64,000 nucleotides of DNA. It comes from Carnobacterium maltaromaticum DSM 20342. Lineage in GTDB: Bacteria; Bacillota; Bacilli; Lactobacillales; Carnobacteriaceae. This document shows, one piece after another, positions 29,260 to 38,854 of the stretch (position 1 is its first letter; every line of letters starts with the position of its first letter). Made by a program: the position numbers and the translations under genes. Below the pieces are notes generated by a model. It made no database searches. It was not told where the DNA came from and saw only the letters and a list, made by a program, of their open reading frames with translations. The stretch covers positions 682,001 to 746,000 of the forward strand of contig NZ_JQMX01000001.1 in NCBI RefSeq assembly GCF_000744945.1. The letters run 5' to 3'.

Positions 29260-29613
29260 ATGATAGTCCTATTAACAGCTAGATCAGCCTCTGATAATGC
29301 AGGTATTGCTATGTTGCTACTAACTTCACTGATTCTTTTTATTTTAGGTCGTTTGATTTATAAAGGCAAAATGCTTTGGATTTTAGCCAAAGAACCAAAA
29401 GGGAATCCTAGCAAATTAAAAATTCAACAACAATTTAGATTAGCTAGACGAGTTGGTTCTAGTGCAATTTGGGCCGCAGTAGTCACTTTATTTGGTGGTT
29501 TAAGTTCAATTAGAGTTTCTTCGGATAGCCTTCACACTCTTTTCTTTTCTGCCTTTATCTTTTCAATAGTTGGTCCAACTATTTATTTAACACAAAAAAC
29601 AAATAGGTCATAA
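29260..29613 (+). CDS. Unrecognised small membrane protein
   Basis: 117 residues; I do not recognise the family. Three hydrophobic stretches are visible (about 12-33, 68-85 and 94-110), with a basic loop KEPKGNPSKLKIQQQFRLARR between the first and second. GGAG lies 11 nt before the ATG, and codon use is like its neighbours, so it looks real. 95 nt after the RNase H gene; ends at a strong bidirectional terminator. Confidence 0.7.
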   Translation: MIVLLTARSASDNAGIAMLLLTSLILFILGRLIYKGKMLWILAKEPKGNPSKLKIQQQFRLARRVGSSAIWAAVVTLFGGLSSIRVSSDSLHTLFFSAFIFSIVGPTIYLTQKTNRS

Positions 29614-29632
29614 TTTGGCTATAAAAGCTTGT

Positions 29633-29678
29633 AAAAAAGGCTAAGAATTCTCTTAACTGAGAATTCTTAGCCTTTTAA
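29633..29678. terminator. Bidirectional terminator between converging genes
   Basis: AAGGCTAAGAATTCTC and GAGAATTCTTAGCCTT are perfect 16-bp arms, flanked by A and T tracts. Confidence 0.93.
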
Positions 29679-29683
29679 TTTGA

Positions 29684-31192
29684 TTAATAGTGATAAACTT
29701 CTTGGTAAATCTTATCTTGCAGTGCCAATAAATAACGAGGATTTAAAGGTTCGCCTGTTGCATTTTTAATTAATTCATTTGGTTCTTTAAGAGAACCATA
29801 TTGATGAATATTATCCGTTAACCATTGACGGATTGGTTCATAGTTACCCGTTTTATAGATAGCTGCCAAGTCTAGTTCTTGAGCCATAGAATGTTGTAAT
29901 TGAGCTGCATACATAAAGCCTAAAGCATACGATGGGAAATAGCCAAAACTGCCACCACTCCAATGCACATCTTGTAGAATACCAACTGTATCATTTTCAG
30001 GTGTAATCCCTAGATACTCTTGATATTTTTCATTCCAAATTTGAGGCAAGTCAGAAACAGACACCCCTTCATTAAAAATCAGCTTTTCAATCTCATAACG
30101 GATAATAATATGCAATGGATATGTTAACGTATCTGCTTCAATTCGAATCAAAGATGGCGCTGTTTTATGAAGACCTTTATAGAATGTCTCAAAATCAATG
30201 TCATCTAATTTTCCTTCACTATATGATTGAAGCAATTCATAGTTGTCCTGCCAAAAATTCTTATCACTACCCATCACAATTTCGTAAAATAATGACTGCG
30301 ATTCGTGAATCCCCATTGATACTCCTCCTCGCAAAGGAGTGTAATCAAAACGTTCAGCAATATTTTGTTCATATATACCATGACCAGCTTCATGAATAAT
30401 GCCAAATACAGCCATTTTAAAATTATGTTCATCCCATCTTGTTGTGATTCGTGCATCATTTCGGTTCATACTTTCCATAAAAGGATGTGTCGTATCATCT
30501 AAACGACCCGCGGTAAAACGATAACCCATTTTTTCAATCACTTTTATACTAAAAGCTCGCTGATTTTCAATACTGATATACCGACTTAAAAAATCAGTTG
30601 TTGGAGTTGTTCCATTTTCGTTAATTTTTTTTACTATTTCTTGAATCCCCTCACGAAGTTCAGTAAAAACAGCATCTAAAATCTCGACAGTCATCCCTGG
30701 CTCATATTGGTTTAATAAAACATCATAGGGAGTCTTTTCATCCTTATGCCAATACTCAATGAATTTCTTTTTAAAAGCAATAATTTTAGCTAATGAAGGT
30801 TCAAAAATAGTGAAATCTTGTGCATCACGAGCTTTGCGCCAAGAGCTATCTGCTTGAGAAATAACTTTAATAAATTCTTGGTACTCAGCTTGTGGAATCT
30901 TATGATTTAAATCATAGTTCTTTTGGACAATTTCAACCATTTTTTTCAATTCAGAGTTCAGCTCTTCTTGATGTTGGCTTAAATAAGCCAAGTAATCAGC
31001 CATACTTTTAGAAACTGATTTTTCAAAAGCTAAACCAGCAATATAGCTAGTTACTTCTGAGCGGTGCTCACTAGAATCTTCTGGCATACCTGTTAATGCA
31101 TCCCAACCTAATAAAGCATCTGTTTCTTCTAGCAATGAAATTTCTTTTAATAAACCTAAAAATCCCTGTATTTGTTGTTCTAATTCTGTCAT
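29684..31192 (-). CDS. M32 family metallocarboxypeptidase
   Basis: 502 residues, as in Taq carboxypeptidase and Bacillus YpwA. The zinc motif HEAGH is in GIIHEAGHGIYEQN, with HESQSLFYE about 30 residues later giving the third ligand Glu. DWDALTGMP-like N-terminus (LGWDALTGMPE) and IRWLTDNIHQYG-like end (IRQWLTDNIHQYG) are conserved. Cytosolic removal of C-terminal residues. ATG has GGAGG 7 nt upstream, formed by the last codons of the methyltransferase gene 2 nt away, so the pair is coupled. Confidence 0.94.
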   Translation of the reverse strand: MTELEQQIQGFLGLLKEISLLEETDALLGWDALTGMPEDSSEHRSEVTSYIAGLAFEKSVSKSMADYLAYLSQHQEELNSELKKMVEIVQKNYDLNHKIPQAEYQEFIKVISQADSSWRKARDAQDFTIFEPSLAKIIAFKKKFIEYWHKDEKTPYDVLLNQYEPGMTVEILDAVFTELREGIQEIVKKINENGTTPTTDFLSRYISIENQRAFSIKVIEKMGYRFTAGRLDDTTHPFMESMNRNDARITTRWDEHNFKMAVFGIIHEAGHGIYEQNIAERFDYTPLRGGVSMGIHESQSLFYEIVMGSDKNFWQDNYELLQSYSEGKLDDIDFETFYKGLHKTAPSLIRIEADTLTYPLHIIIRYEIEKLIFNEGVSVSDLPQIWNEKYQEYLGITPENDTVGILQDVHWSGGSFGYFPSYALGFMYAAQLQHSMAQELDLAAIYKTGNYEPIRQWLTDNIHQYGSLKEPNELIKNATGEPLNPRYLLALQDKIYQEVYHY

Positions 31193-31194
31193 AT

Positions 31195-32349
31195 TTAGTC
31201 CTCCTGTTTACGCGGTGCACGAGGTGGACGTTCTCCCCAATATTGGAAGAAATCGGTTCTTAAAGCACCGTTGTATAATTTACGTTTTTTAGTTGCACGT
31301 TCGCCATAAAAACTTTCAAAAGTTAAATCACTTGTTAAAATATACTTACTCCACGTTTTTAGTGGACGATAAGTCGTACCCATTTGACGATAAAGAGTAT
31401 GAACAGCTTCCTCTTCACCTAAACGTTCACCATATGGTGGATTTGCAATAATTACTCCATATTTTTTATCGGTAGTAAAATCACTTAACTGCATTTGTTT
31501 AAAGGTGATGCTATCTCCTAAACCAGCTTCAATAGCATTTTCTTGTGCGATTTCAATCATATAGCCATCGATATCTGTCCCTACAATATCTAATTCAACG
31601 TCATAATCCGCTAAACCTTCAGCTTCCGTACGTACTTCAGACCAAATCTCTTTATCAAACCATTCCCACTCTTCTGCCGCAAAACTACGGTTAAAGCCTG
31701 GTGCAATATTGTGCCCAATCAAGGCTGCTTCAATTGGAATCGTTCCAGAACCACATACAGGATCATATAGAGGGCGGTCTTTTCTCCAACTTGTTAACAT
31801 AACTAACGCCGCTGCCATATTTTCTTTTAGCGGAGCGCCACCTTTAGAGGTACGGTAGCCACGTTTAAACAAACTTGGTCCAGTAGTATCTAAAGTCAAG
31901 GTAACTTTATCTTTTAACAAAGCCACTTCTAATTGATACAAGGCACCTGTTTCAGGCAAACGAGTATTCCGATGGTAGACATCACTTAACCGGTCAACAA
32001 TCGCTTTTTTTACAATCGCTTGGCAATCTGAAACACTATATAGTTTTGATTTAATCGATTTTCCAGCTACAGGAAAATGCGCATCCATCGGCAATAAATC
32101 TTCCCATGGTAGAGCTTTCGTTTTTTCAAATAATTCATCAAATTCGTACGCATCAAATTCTCCAACAATAATTTTAACTCGATCTGCTGTGCGTAACCAT
32201 AAATTGGTTTTAGCAATGTCACGTTCTGTTCCTTTAAAAAAGACCTTACCGTTCTCTACTTGACACTCATACCCTAAATCTTTAATTTCTTTCCCGACAA
32301 GAGCTTCAATCCCACTAGCTGCCGTTGCAACAAGTTGAAAATTTTTCAT
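31195..32349 (-). CDS. THUMP-domain 23S rRNA-type methyltransferase (YpsC/RlmL-N like)
   Basis: 384 residues. An N-terminal THUMP RNA-binding domain (about 1-160) precedes a Rossmann methyltransferase domain with DPVCGSGTIPIEAA (SAM site) and the amino-methyltransferase motif NPPYGERLG. Family members make N2-methylguanosine in 23S rRNA. The order gpsB, rnpB, ypsC is that of Bacillus. ATG follows GAGGA by 6 nt. Confidence 0.93.
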   Translation of the reverse strand: MKNFQLVATAASGIEALVGKEIKDLGYECQVENGKVFFKGTERDIAKTNLWLRTADRVKIIVGEFDAYEFDELFEKTKALPWEDLLPMDAHFPVAGKSIKSKLYSVSDCQAIVKKAIVDRLSDVYHRNTRLPETGALYQLEVALLKDKVTLTLDTTGPSLFKRGYRTSKGGAPLKENMAAALVMLTSWRKDRPLYDPVCGSGTIPIEAALIGHNIAPGFNRSFAAEEWEWFDKEIWSEVRTEAEGLADYDVELDIVGTDIDGYMIEIAQENAIEAGLGDSITFKQMQLSDFTTDKKYGVIIANPPYGERLGEEEAVHTLYRQMGTTYRPLKTWSKYILTSDLTFESFYGERATKKRKLYNGALRTDFFQYWGERPPRAPRKQED

Positions 32350-32504
32350 TTAAATTCCTCACTTCTATTTTGATTACTTGATCAAAATAAGTTTATTTCA
32401 TTCCTCTATCTACAAAAAACTTATTTATAAACAGTTCTTTCCTATTGTAGCACTTTTTAGATGCGATTTCACAAAAATTTGATCGGTTGATACAAACTAA
32501 ACTA

Positions 32505-32541
32505 AATAAAAAAGCGCCACCTTCAAAAGAAGATGGAGCCT
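32505..32541 (-). terminator. Terminator after rnpB
   Basis: On the minus strand GGCTCCATCTTC and GAAGGTGGCGC pair around TTTT and are followed by TTTTTTATTT. Confidence 0.85.
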
Positions 32542-32544
32542 TCC

Positions 32545-32950
32545 TGAATTTGTAAATTTCTGTAAGCCATGTTCTGTCTCAGATAAAAAGTCAGGGTCTC
32601 TTTTATCCGGAGGTAATTATCTGTCTGCAATTACTTGCCTCTTTCTCTCGTTGAATTCCTTAGAAAGAGTGCCCCTACCAAAGTTTGGGTTGCTCGCTCG
32701 AGGGGTTTACCGCGTTCCACCATTAGCGTTTCCACTAATGCTTCGTCACTGTGGCACTTTTCAAGAATACTCAGGCATAGTTACAAGTAACCTTAGCACT
32801 TTTTTTCTGCCGTTACTTTATATTTCTATAAAGGCCTTAGCTTATTTTTTCGCTAAGCACGAACACTACAAGCATCTCAGCTTGTGCGAGCATGGACTTT
32901 CCTCAGCCTAGTCTAGCTAGACCGCAATTACCCAAAATTTACAAATTTTA
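32545..32950 (-). ncRNA. rnpB: RNase P RNA, Bacillus (type B) class
   Basis: Catalytic RNA that matures tRNA 5' ends. The minus strand has the universal stretches GAGGAAAGTCCATGCTCGC, GTGCCACAGTGACGAAG, GGTGGAACGCGGTAAACCCC, CGAGCGAG and ACAATGGCTTACAG-like ACATGGCTTACAG. The terminal P1 helix pairs TGTAAATTT with AAATTTACA, setting the ends within a few nt. Located between gpsB and ypsC as in Bacillus. The 94-residue open frame across it is not a gene. Confidence 0.96.
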
Positions 32951-32983
32951 TTGAATTTTTTATTCATTTAACTAAATTTAAAC

Positions 32984-33313
32984 TTATAATTCATCTGTAT
33001 CGTCTAATTTTGAACCAAATACGTGTCTTTCTAAGTTAGAAAGGCGTTTTAAAATATCAAAATTAGTTACTGTTGTATTCGGTTGTGCTGAATACGCTGG
33101 TTTTGCAACAGTCGCTTGTTTAGTTAATTCGTCCACTTTACTAAGTAAACGCTCATTTTCAGCTTTCAGTTGCGTTAATTCTTTGTTGTACGATTCATAA
33201 TCGCGGATTACATTATCCAAAAACTCATCAACTTCCGCTGGACTATAGCCGCGCATTGCTGTTTTAAATTCTTTTTGTAAAATATCTTTTGTGGTTAAAT
33301 TTCTATTTGCCAT
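32984..33313 (-). CDS. gpsB: GpsB, cell division/peptidoglycan synthesis coordinator
   Basis: 109 residues. DivIVA-like N-terminal domain ([37 protein letters not shown]), coiled coil to about residue 68, variable linker, and a short C-terminal helical trimerisation segment [16 protein letters not shown]. It links PBP1-type synthases with the septum in relatives. ATG has GAGGTG 5 nt upstream. rnpB follows. Confidence 0.95.
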   Translation of the reverse strand: MANRNLTTKDILQKEFKTAMRGYSPAEVDEFLDNVIRDYESYNKELTQLKAENERLLSKVDELTKQATVAKPAYSAQPNTTVTNFDILKRLSNLERHVFGSKLDDTDEL

Positions 33314-33412
33314 GGTTACACCTCATTTTTTCATACTCTCACAAATTGATTATAACACAATTTTGTAACTTAATGCTATTGTACCAAAAATAACAGTAAA
33401 AAAAAACTAATT

Positions 33413-33949
33413 TTACAAATCACTACTACTATTTTGCAATTGATCAAAGTCAATCAAGGAACAAGGATAGTTAACTTGATCTGCTTTACGTTGAATTGCT
33501 TCATATAAGTATTTTGTTTTCCCTTCAAATTCGGGATCATAAACTAATAAAGCTTCATCACTATGGTCTAATAAAAATTGTTGATGCGCTCTTAATTGGA
33601 GCGGATTTTCATATGGTTTATGCGAAGTGCTATCTGTATAATCTGCGTATCCTTTAATTTTTTCTAATTTCATTCGATTTTGTTCATTCCAGTTAGAGCC
33701 AAACTCATAAAACGGAAAAATAACCCCTAGTTTGATTTCTGGATAATCACTTTTCAATTCATTGACTACTTCTGCACTCCATTGTTCTACGCCAGATTGT
33801 CCACCAACTAAAATCCATTCAACCCCATTTTCAATCAAGTTTATTAAATTTTCTTTTAAACATTTTTTTATGACTATTATTTTAGGATCATCCTCTTTAA
33901 ATACACCTAATTCAAAAGAACGATATCCACTGATTATTAAATTTGACAT
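33413..33949 (-). CDS. ypsA: YpsA family protein (DUF1273)
   Basis: 178 residues with the SLOG/Rossmann pattern of YpsA: LIISGYRSFELGVF, WILVGGQSGVEQWSAEVV, GVIFPFYEFGSNWNEQN and LLVYDPEFEGKTKYLYEAI. In Bacillus, YpsA affects cell division and sits upstream of gpsB; the same neighbourhood is seen here, with recU divergent. The ribosome site is weak (AAGG, 10 nt). Confidence 0.92.
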   Translation of the reverse strand: MSNLIISGYRSFELGVFKEDDPKIIVIKKCLKENLINLIENGVEWILVGGQSGVEQWSAEVVNELKSDYPEIKLGVIFPFYEFGSNWNEQNRMKLEKIKGYADYTDSTSHKPYENPLQLRAHQQFLLDHSDEALLVYDPEFEGKTKYLYEAIQRKADQVNYPCSLIDFDQLQNSSSDL

Positions 33950-33988
33950 AAGCTACCAGCCTTCTACTTTTCTTTACCGCCTATAATT

Positions 33989-33997
33989 TGATATAAT
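33989..33997 (+). promoter_or_regulatory. Extended -10 promoter of recU-pbp1A
   Basis: TGATATAAT fits TGnTATAAT, without a good -35. The start codon is 23 nt downstream, so the leader would be only about 15 nt. Confidence 0.55.
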
Positions 33998-34019
33998 AGA
34001 AAAAGGAGTGTGATTATTT

Positions 34020-34640
34020 GTGGCTATTAAATATCCAAACGGTAAGAGCTATACTAATAGTGCCGAATTTAGCAAAAAAAAGCAAGCCCCGAAAAAAGAT
34101 CATTCTTTCGCCAAACGTGGAATGACCTTGGAAGAGGATATAAATGCTAGCAATGAAAGCTATCTAGCTTTTGGAAAAGCGGTTATCCATAAAAAACCAA
34201 CACCTGTTCAAATCGTGCAAGTGGATTATCCAAAAAGAAGCGCTGCGGTAATTAAAGAAGCTTATTTTAGACAAGCTTCTACAACAGATTATAATGGGGT
34301 ATATAAAGGTTTTTATTTAGATTTCGAAGCGAAGGAAACGAAAAACAAACAATCTTTTCCTTTGAAAAATTTCCATGAGCACCAAATAACTCATATGAAA
34401 CAATGTATCGAGCAACAAGCCATTTGTTTTGTTCTCTTGCGTTTTTCATTATCTAATCGGCTCTTTTTGCTTGAGGCAACCAAACTAATTTCATTCTGGG
34501 ACTTACAAAATAATGAAGGTCGCAAGTCAATTCCATTAGAAGAACTTGAAAAATCTGGCTATGAATTGTATTATGGGTTATCCCCTCGCATCCCGTATTT
34601 AGATGCAGTTGATTTAATTATTGAAAAAGCGGACGAATAA
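34020..34640 (+). CDS. recU: RecU, Holliday junction resolvase
   Basis: Cuts four-way junctions in recombination and repair. 206 residues: IKYPNGKSY at the N-terminus, RGMTLEEDINASNESY, GVYKGFYLDFEAKETKNK (the catalytic Asp-Glu-x-Lys), FPLKNFHEHQITHM. The start is GTG at 34020, with GGAG 11 nt upstream. Directly upstream of pbp1A, a pairing conserved across Firmicutes. Confidence 0.96.
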   Translation: MAIKYPNGKSYTNSAEFSKKKQAPKKDHSFAKRGMTLEEDINASNESYLAFGKAVIHKKPTPVQIVQVDYPKRSAAVIKEAYFRQASTTDYNGVYKGFYLDFEAKETKNKQSFPLKNFHEHQITHMKQCIEQQAICFVLLRFSLSNRLFLLEATKLISFWDLQNNEGRKSIPLEELEKSGYELYYGLSPRIPYLDAVDLIIEKADE

Positions 34641-34663
34641 TCGTCTTTTGAAGGAGTAGATAA

Positions 34664-37300
34664 ATGATGGACAATAATAATGACGAGATGTCACGAGTTG
34701 CACAGAAACAAAAGAAAACAACAACTAAAGTTAAAAAAAATGGAAAACCTAAAATGAAACTTTGGAAAAAAATCATTTTAAGTATTGTTGGTATCGGCGT
34801 TATCGGACTAGCATCTGGAGTAGCATTATTTGCTTATTATGCTTCTTCTGCCCCAACGTTAACTGAAAAAGATTTACGTGGCGTGATTTCATCTAAAATC
34901 TTAGATAGTAAGGGTCAGGTTATTAAAGAAATTGGAAGTGAAAATCGTGAAGTCGCTGAAGGGGATGAGATTCCTCAACAACTTAAAGACGCCATTACTT
35001 CCATTGAGGATCGCCGTTTTTATAAACATTTCGGTATTGATCCCATTCGAATTGGCGGGGCTGTCGTTGCCAATTTAACTGGTGGATTTGCTTCCGAAGG
35101 TGGAAGTACATTAACCCAACAATTAGTTAAACTTTCAGTCTTTTCCACAAAAGCCTCAGATCAAACCTTAAAAAGAAAAGCTCAAGAAGCTTGGCTTGCT
35201 ATTCAATTAGAGCGCAAATTTTCAAAGGAACAAATCCTTGAATTTTATATTAATAAAATCTATCTTGCTAATAATAATTACGGTATGGCCAAAGCTAGTA
35301 CCTATTATTTTGGAAAACCTTTAACTGAATTAAGTTTAGCTCAGGTGGCTTTATTAGCTGGTATGCCACAAGCTCCTAACACCTATGATCCTTACACGAA
35401 TCCTGAGGAAGCAACTAAACGTCGCAACTTGGTCTTAGACGCTATGTATGACAATAAAAAAATTACAGCAAGTGAGCGTGATGCGGCTAAAGCAGAAGAT
35501 GTAACGACAGGTCTTGTGGAACATCAAGCCGATAGTTCAGATGATTTAGTGATTGATGCTTATTTAGAACAGGTTATTGAAGAGGTTACGAAAAAAACAG
35601 ATTTAGATGTCTTCACTGATGGATTAACTGTTTATACAAACTTAGATATGGATGCGCAAAAACATCTTTATGATACCTTAAATACAGAAGACTATATTGC
35701 TTATCCAGATGATCAATTGCAAGCTGGTGTCTCTATGGTAGACGTAAATACTGGACAAATTAAAGCGTTAGGTGGAAGTCGCAAACAAACTGCTCAACGT
35801 GGCTTAAATCGCGCTACTGATTTAAAACGTAGTGTTGGTTCAACAATGAAACCTTTATCTGCCTACGGGCCAGCAATTGACTATTTAAATTATTCAACCT
35901 ATCAACAAGTAATTGACGGACCTTACACTTATTCTGATGGAACGCCAATTGCCAATTATGACAAACGCTATCGAGGTCAAATGTCCATTCGAACAGCGTT
36001 AGAAGATTCGAGAAATATTCCAGCATTAAAAACCTTGCAAGAAGTCGGTTTAGATAAATCGAATACATTCTTACAAGGATTAGGAATCGATATTAAGCAA
36101 CCTGATGGAGTTACCAACGGCTTAGTCGAATCTAATGCTATTGGTGGTGAGGTTACCCCTCTTCAATTATCTGCGGCATATGCGGCCTTTGCCAATGGTG
36201 GGACGTATTATGAACCTTATGCAGTTAGCAAAGTTGTCTTACAAAATGACTCTGAAATTGATTTAAAAACCAAAGGTACAGAAGCAATGAAAGATTCAAC
36301 TGCTTACATGATGACTGATATGCTGAAAGATGTCATTAAAAGCGGAACGGGAACAAACGCACAAATTCCAAACTTACCACAAGCTGGTAAAACCGGAACA
36401 ACCAATTACGATGATACAGTTGCGGCTAAGTTCCCTGATTCTTCTGCTCCAGATGCTTGGTTCAGTGGATATACAACAAATTACTCAATTTCTGTTTGGG
36501 TAGGATATGATGATCCAAATGCAGATAATCATGATCTAAATCCGACTTCACAAAAATTACCAGGCTTAATTTATAAAGAATTAATGTCCCACGTTTCAGC
36601 AAATATCGAAACAAAAGATTGGAAAAAGCCAAGTACAGTTGTCTCTTCCGCTGTAGAAAACGGTTCTAATCCTGCTAAAAAGCCAGGACCAAACACACCA
36701 CAAAGTAGCATTGTTAATGAACTATTTGTCAAAGGTTTTGCTCCTACAGAAACATCAATTTCTTACGGGGAAGCATTAACTGCTCCAACAGGATTAACGG
36801 CTAGCTACGATAAAGCGAAGAACAGCATTTCAATTTCTTGGGATGCATACAAGTTACAAGCTTCAGGTACACCAAGTTATGTTCTAACAGTCGGTGGACA
36901 AAGTTATACAACCAGTGATTTAAATTATACGGTCTTATCACCTCCTGAAGGTGAAGTAAGTATTAGCCTTTCTGTTAGCGCAAATGGAAAAACTGGACCT
37001 GCGGCATCTACTTCAGTTCAAGTACCAAAAACAACTGAAGAACCGCCAGCAAAAGATTCTTCTAGTGATAGTTCTAGTCAAAGCAGTTCGTCTAGTTCAA
37101 GCAGTAGCAGTTCATCTGCTACATCTTCTTCATCAGAACCAGAAAGTAGCAGTTCTAGCAGTAGCAGTGAGGAAGTTCCTGATCCAGAGGGCACACCGCC
37201 TCCTGGAGGGACCGCAAGAAATACCAACGCTAAAAGTGGCAGTAAAGAAACCATTCCATTTTTAGCTGGACTGACTAGTTTTGTTAAAAATTGGTTTTAA
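34664..37300 (+). CDS. pbp1A: Class A penicillin-binding protein (PBP1A)
   Basis: Bifunctional wall synthase of 878 residues. Cytoplasmic basic tail, membrane segment (about 38-62), glycosyltransferase domain with TSIEDRRFYKHFGID and GGSTLTQQLVKL, transpeptidase domain with Ser393 in STMK, SRN, and GKTGTTN. An FN3-like domain (about 705-790) is followed by a Ser-rich linker and a conserved-looking hydrophobic end FLAGLTSFVKNWF. The Ser tract is coded by mixed AGC/AGT/TCT codons, so length changes are possible. ATG has AAGGAG 7 nt upstream. Coupled to recU. Confidence 0.97.
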   Translation: MMDNNNDEMSRVAQKQKKTTTKVKKNGKPKMKLWKKIILSIVGIGVIGLASGVALFAYYASSAPTLTEKDLRGVISSKILDSKGQVIKEIGSENREVAEGDEIPQQLKDAITSIEDRRFYKHFGIDPIRIGGAVVANLTGGFASEGGSTLTQQLVKLSVFSTKASDQTLKRKAQEAWLAIQLERKFSKEQILEFYINKIYLANNNYGMAKASTYYFGKPLTELSLAQVALLAGMPQAPNTYDPYTNPEEATKRRNLVLDAMYDNKKITASERDAAKAEDVTTGLVEHQADSSDDLVIDAYLEQVIEEVTKKTDLDVFTDGLTVYTNLDMDAQKHLYDTLNTEDYIAYPDDQLQAGVSMVDVNTGQIKALGGSRKQTAQRGLNRATDLKRSVGSTMKPLSAYGPAIDYLNYSTYQQVIDGPYTYSDGTPIANYDKRYRGQMSIRTALEDSRNIPALKTLQEVGLDKSNTFLQGLGIDIKQPDGVTNGLVESNAIGGEVTPLQLSAAYAAFANGGTYYEPYAVSKVVLQNDSEIDLKTKGTEAMKDSTAYMMTDMLKDVIKSGTGTNAQIPNLPQAGKTGTTNYDDTVAAKFPDSSAPDAWFSGYTTNYSISVWVGYDDPNADNHDLNPTSQKLPGLIYKELMSHVSANIETKDWKKPSTVVSSAVENGSNPAKKPGPNTPQSSIVNELFVKGFAPTETSISYGEALTAPTGLTASYDKAKNSISISWDAYKLQASGTPSYVLTVGGQSYTTSDLNYTVLSPPEGEVSISLSVSANGKTGPAASTSVQVPKTTEEPPAKDSSSDSSSQSSSSSSSSSSSSATSSSSEPESSSSSSSSEEVPDPEGTPPPGGTARNTNAKSGSKETIPFLAGLTSFVKNWF

Positions 37301-37310
37301 TCGTTGAATA

Positions 37311-37358
37311 AAAAAAGTTCTCTCTCAAAATAGTTTTATTTTGAGAGAGAACTTTTTT
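37311..37358. terminator. Bidirectional terminator between pbp1A and nth
   Basis: AAAAAAGTTCTCTCTCAAAA and TTTTGAGAGAGAACTTTTTT are perfect 20-bp arms around 8 nt. Confidence 0.95.
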
Positions 37359-37366
37359 ATTTATTT

Positions 37367-38011
37367 TTAAATACCCATCCGTTGTTTGCCTTCACGACAT
37401 TCTTCTAACAACGGGCAAATATCACATTTAGGACTCCTAGCTGTACAATGATAACGACCAAAAAAAATAAGACGGTGATGGGCTTCAACCCACATTGATT
37501 CGGGTAATTTTTTCATTAATGTTGCTTCCACTTCACCCACCGAATCTTTTAAGCGGCATATCCCTAAGCGTTTTGTTACTCGTTCAACATGGGTATCAAC
37601 GGCTATAGCAGGTACACCAAAAGCATCTCCTAGTACAACATTGGCCGTCTTGATACCTACACCTGGTAAAGAAGTAAGCTCTTTTCTCGTTTTTGGCACC
37701 TCACCGTTAAACTCATCAATCAACTTACGACAGCATCCCTGTATATGTCTAGCTTTATTACGAAATAGACCAATCGTCTTAATATCATCCATGATTGCTT
37801 CCACTGGAACAGCCAAAAAGGCTTCTGGAGTTGGATATTTTTCAAATAGATGTGGTGTGACTTTATTAACTGAAATATCTGTTGCTTGCGCACTTAGCAT
37901 CACCGCAATTAATAATTCAAAGGGATTTTTATGTGTCAATTCACATTTAGCATTAGGGAACATCTCCCCCATCACTTCAATAGCATGAATTGTTTTAGCT
38001 TTTGAGAACAA
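37367..38011 (-). CDS. nth: Endonuclease III
   Basis: Base-excision glycosylase/AP lyase for oxidised pyrimidines. 214 residues: helix-hairpin-helix LPGVGIKTANVV with the catalytic Lys, AVDTHVERV with the catalytic Asp, and the iron-sulfur cysteines 189, 196, 199 and 205 (C-x6-C-x2-C-x5-C). The start is TTG at 38011, with GGAGG 7 nt upstream. It follows dnaD by 20 nt. Confidence 0.96.
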   Translation of the reverse strand: MFSKAKTIHAIEVMGEMFPNAKCELTHKNPFELLIAVMLSAQATDISVNKVTPHLFEKYPTPEAFLAVPVEAIMDDIKTIGLFRNKARHIQGCCRKLIDEFNGEVPKTRKELTSLPGVGIKTANVVLGDAFGVPAIAVDTHVERVTKRLGICRLKDSVGEVEATLMKKLPESMWVEAHHRLIFFGRYHCTARSPKCDICPLLEECREGKQRMGI

Positions 38012-38031
38012 ACTTCTACCTCCTCTACTGA

Positions 38032-38745
38032 CTACTCATTTTTCAACCAATTATGCAAAGGTACTTGCATGGTAGATTCATTTTTTGCTGCTTTTTTTAC
38101 TTGATTCGCTGGTGCTGAATTTTGTCTGAATTTTTCAGACTCTTTTAATACTTGATCTTTTGTCCGTATATTTTTGCGTTCCCAGCTTAACAAAATTCGA
38201 TCAACATATTTCAAGCTATAAACTTGGCTCAAAACAGCTTCTCGTAAAGCCAACTCGATTAATTCCAACGCATAATGATCTTCATCTAGCCACATTCCAA
38301 TCGTTTCAATTTCAATCGGCGATAACGGTCTGCCAAATTCTGCTTCAAATTGTTCATATAAATTCTTTTCTTGATCAATCGAATCAGATTGTTTTTTTAT
38401 TTGCTCTTCTTGATGGATATAAATGACTAATTTATCCCAAAGTAAGGTTAAACTATAATAATCCTGACTTTTCCCATCAGGGCTTGTTTCCGTTTCGATA
38501 GTTAAGACTTGTTTCTTTATCAACTCATGGATACCTTGAAAAACTTCGTCTGTTGAGCTGCCCATTCGATCTGCAATTTGTTTGGTATCGGGAAATAAAC
38601 TCCCTTGATCGATCATCGCTTTTAATTGGATAATTAAAACAAGCTCTTCATTGCTTAGACCTATTTGACGGTAATAGGTTAATAGAACATTAGAAACCGT
38701 TGTGTCTCCCGCTTTTAACCATTTTTGTAACACTTGATTATTCAT
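38032..38745 (-). CDS. dnaD: DnaD, primosome/replication initiation protein
   Basis: About 237 residues. N-terminal DDBH1 winged-helix domain (VSNVLLTYYRQIGLSNEELVLIIQL) and a C-terminal DDBH2 domain (FGRPLSPIEIETIGMWLDED...YALELIELALREAVL, then YVDRILLSWERKNIRT). It remodels oriC DNA and helps load the helicase. ATG 38745 lies 10 nt after GGAG; ATG 38751 is only 4 nt away and is less likely. In asnS-dnaD-nth order. Confidence 0.93.
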   Translation of the reverse strand: MNNQVLQKWLKAGDTTVSNVLLTYYRQIGLSNEELVLIIQLKAMIDQGSLFPDTKQIADRMGSSTDEVFQGIHELIKKQVLTIETETSPDGKSQDYYSLTLLWDKLVIYIHQEEQIKKQSDSIDQEKNLYEQFEAEFGRPLSPIEIETIGMWLDEDHYALELIELALREAVLSQVYSLKYVDRILLSWERKNIRTKDQVLKESEKFRQNSAPANQVKKAAKNESTMQVPLHNWLKNE

Positions 38746-38805
38746 CTTCATCAAACTCCTTACTTCATTATCTTACGCTATTTTTTGTGGTAAAACAACT
38801 GATCA

Positions 38806-38846
38806 ATGAAAAGAAAAGATGTTACCTAATAAATAGGTAACATCTG
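38806..38846 (-). terminator. Terminator after asnS
   Basis: GATGTTACCTA and TAGGTAACATC are perfect 11-bp arms, followed on the minus strand by TTTTCTTTT. Confidence 0.88.
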
Positions 38847-38854
38847 CTTTCATA

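Noticed and set aside
32651..32911. An 86-codon open frame
   Set aside because: It lies wholly within RNase P RNA on the opposite strand.
33943..33987. TTGACA (33943) with TATAAT (33982) as the recU promoter
   Set aside because: The spacing is 33 bp and TTGACA lies in the ypsA start region; the extended -10 at 33989 is better.
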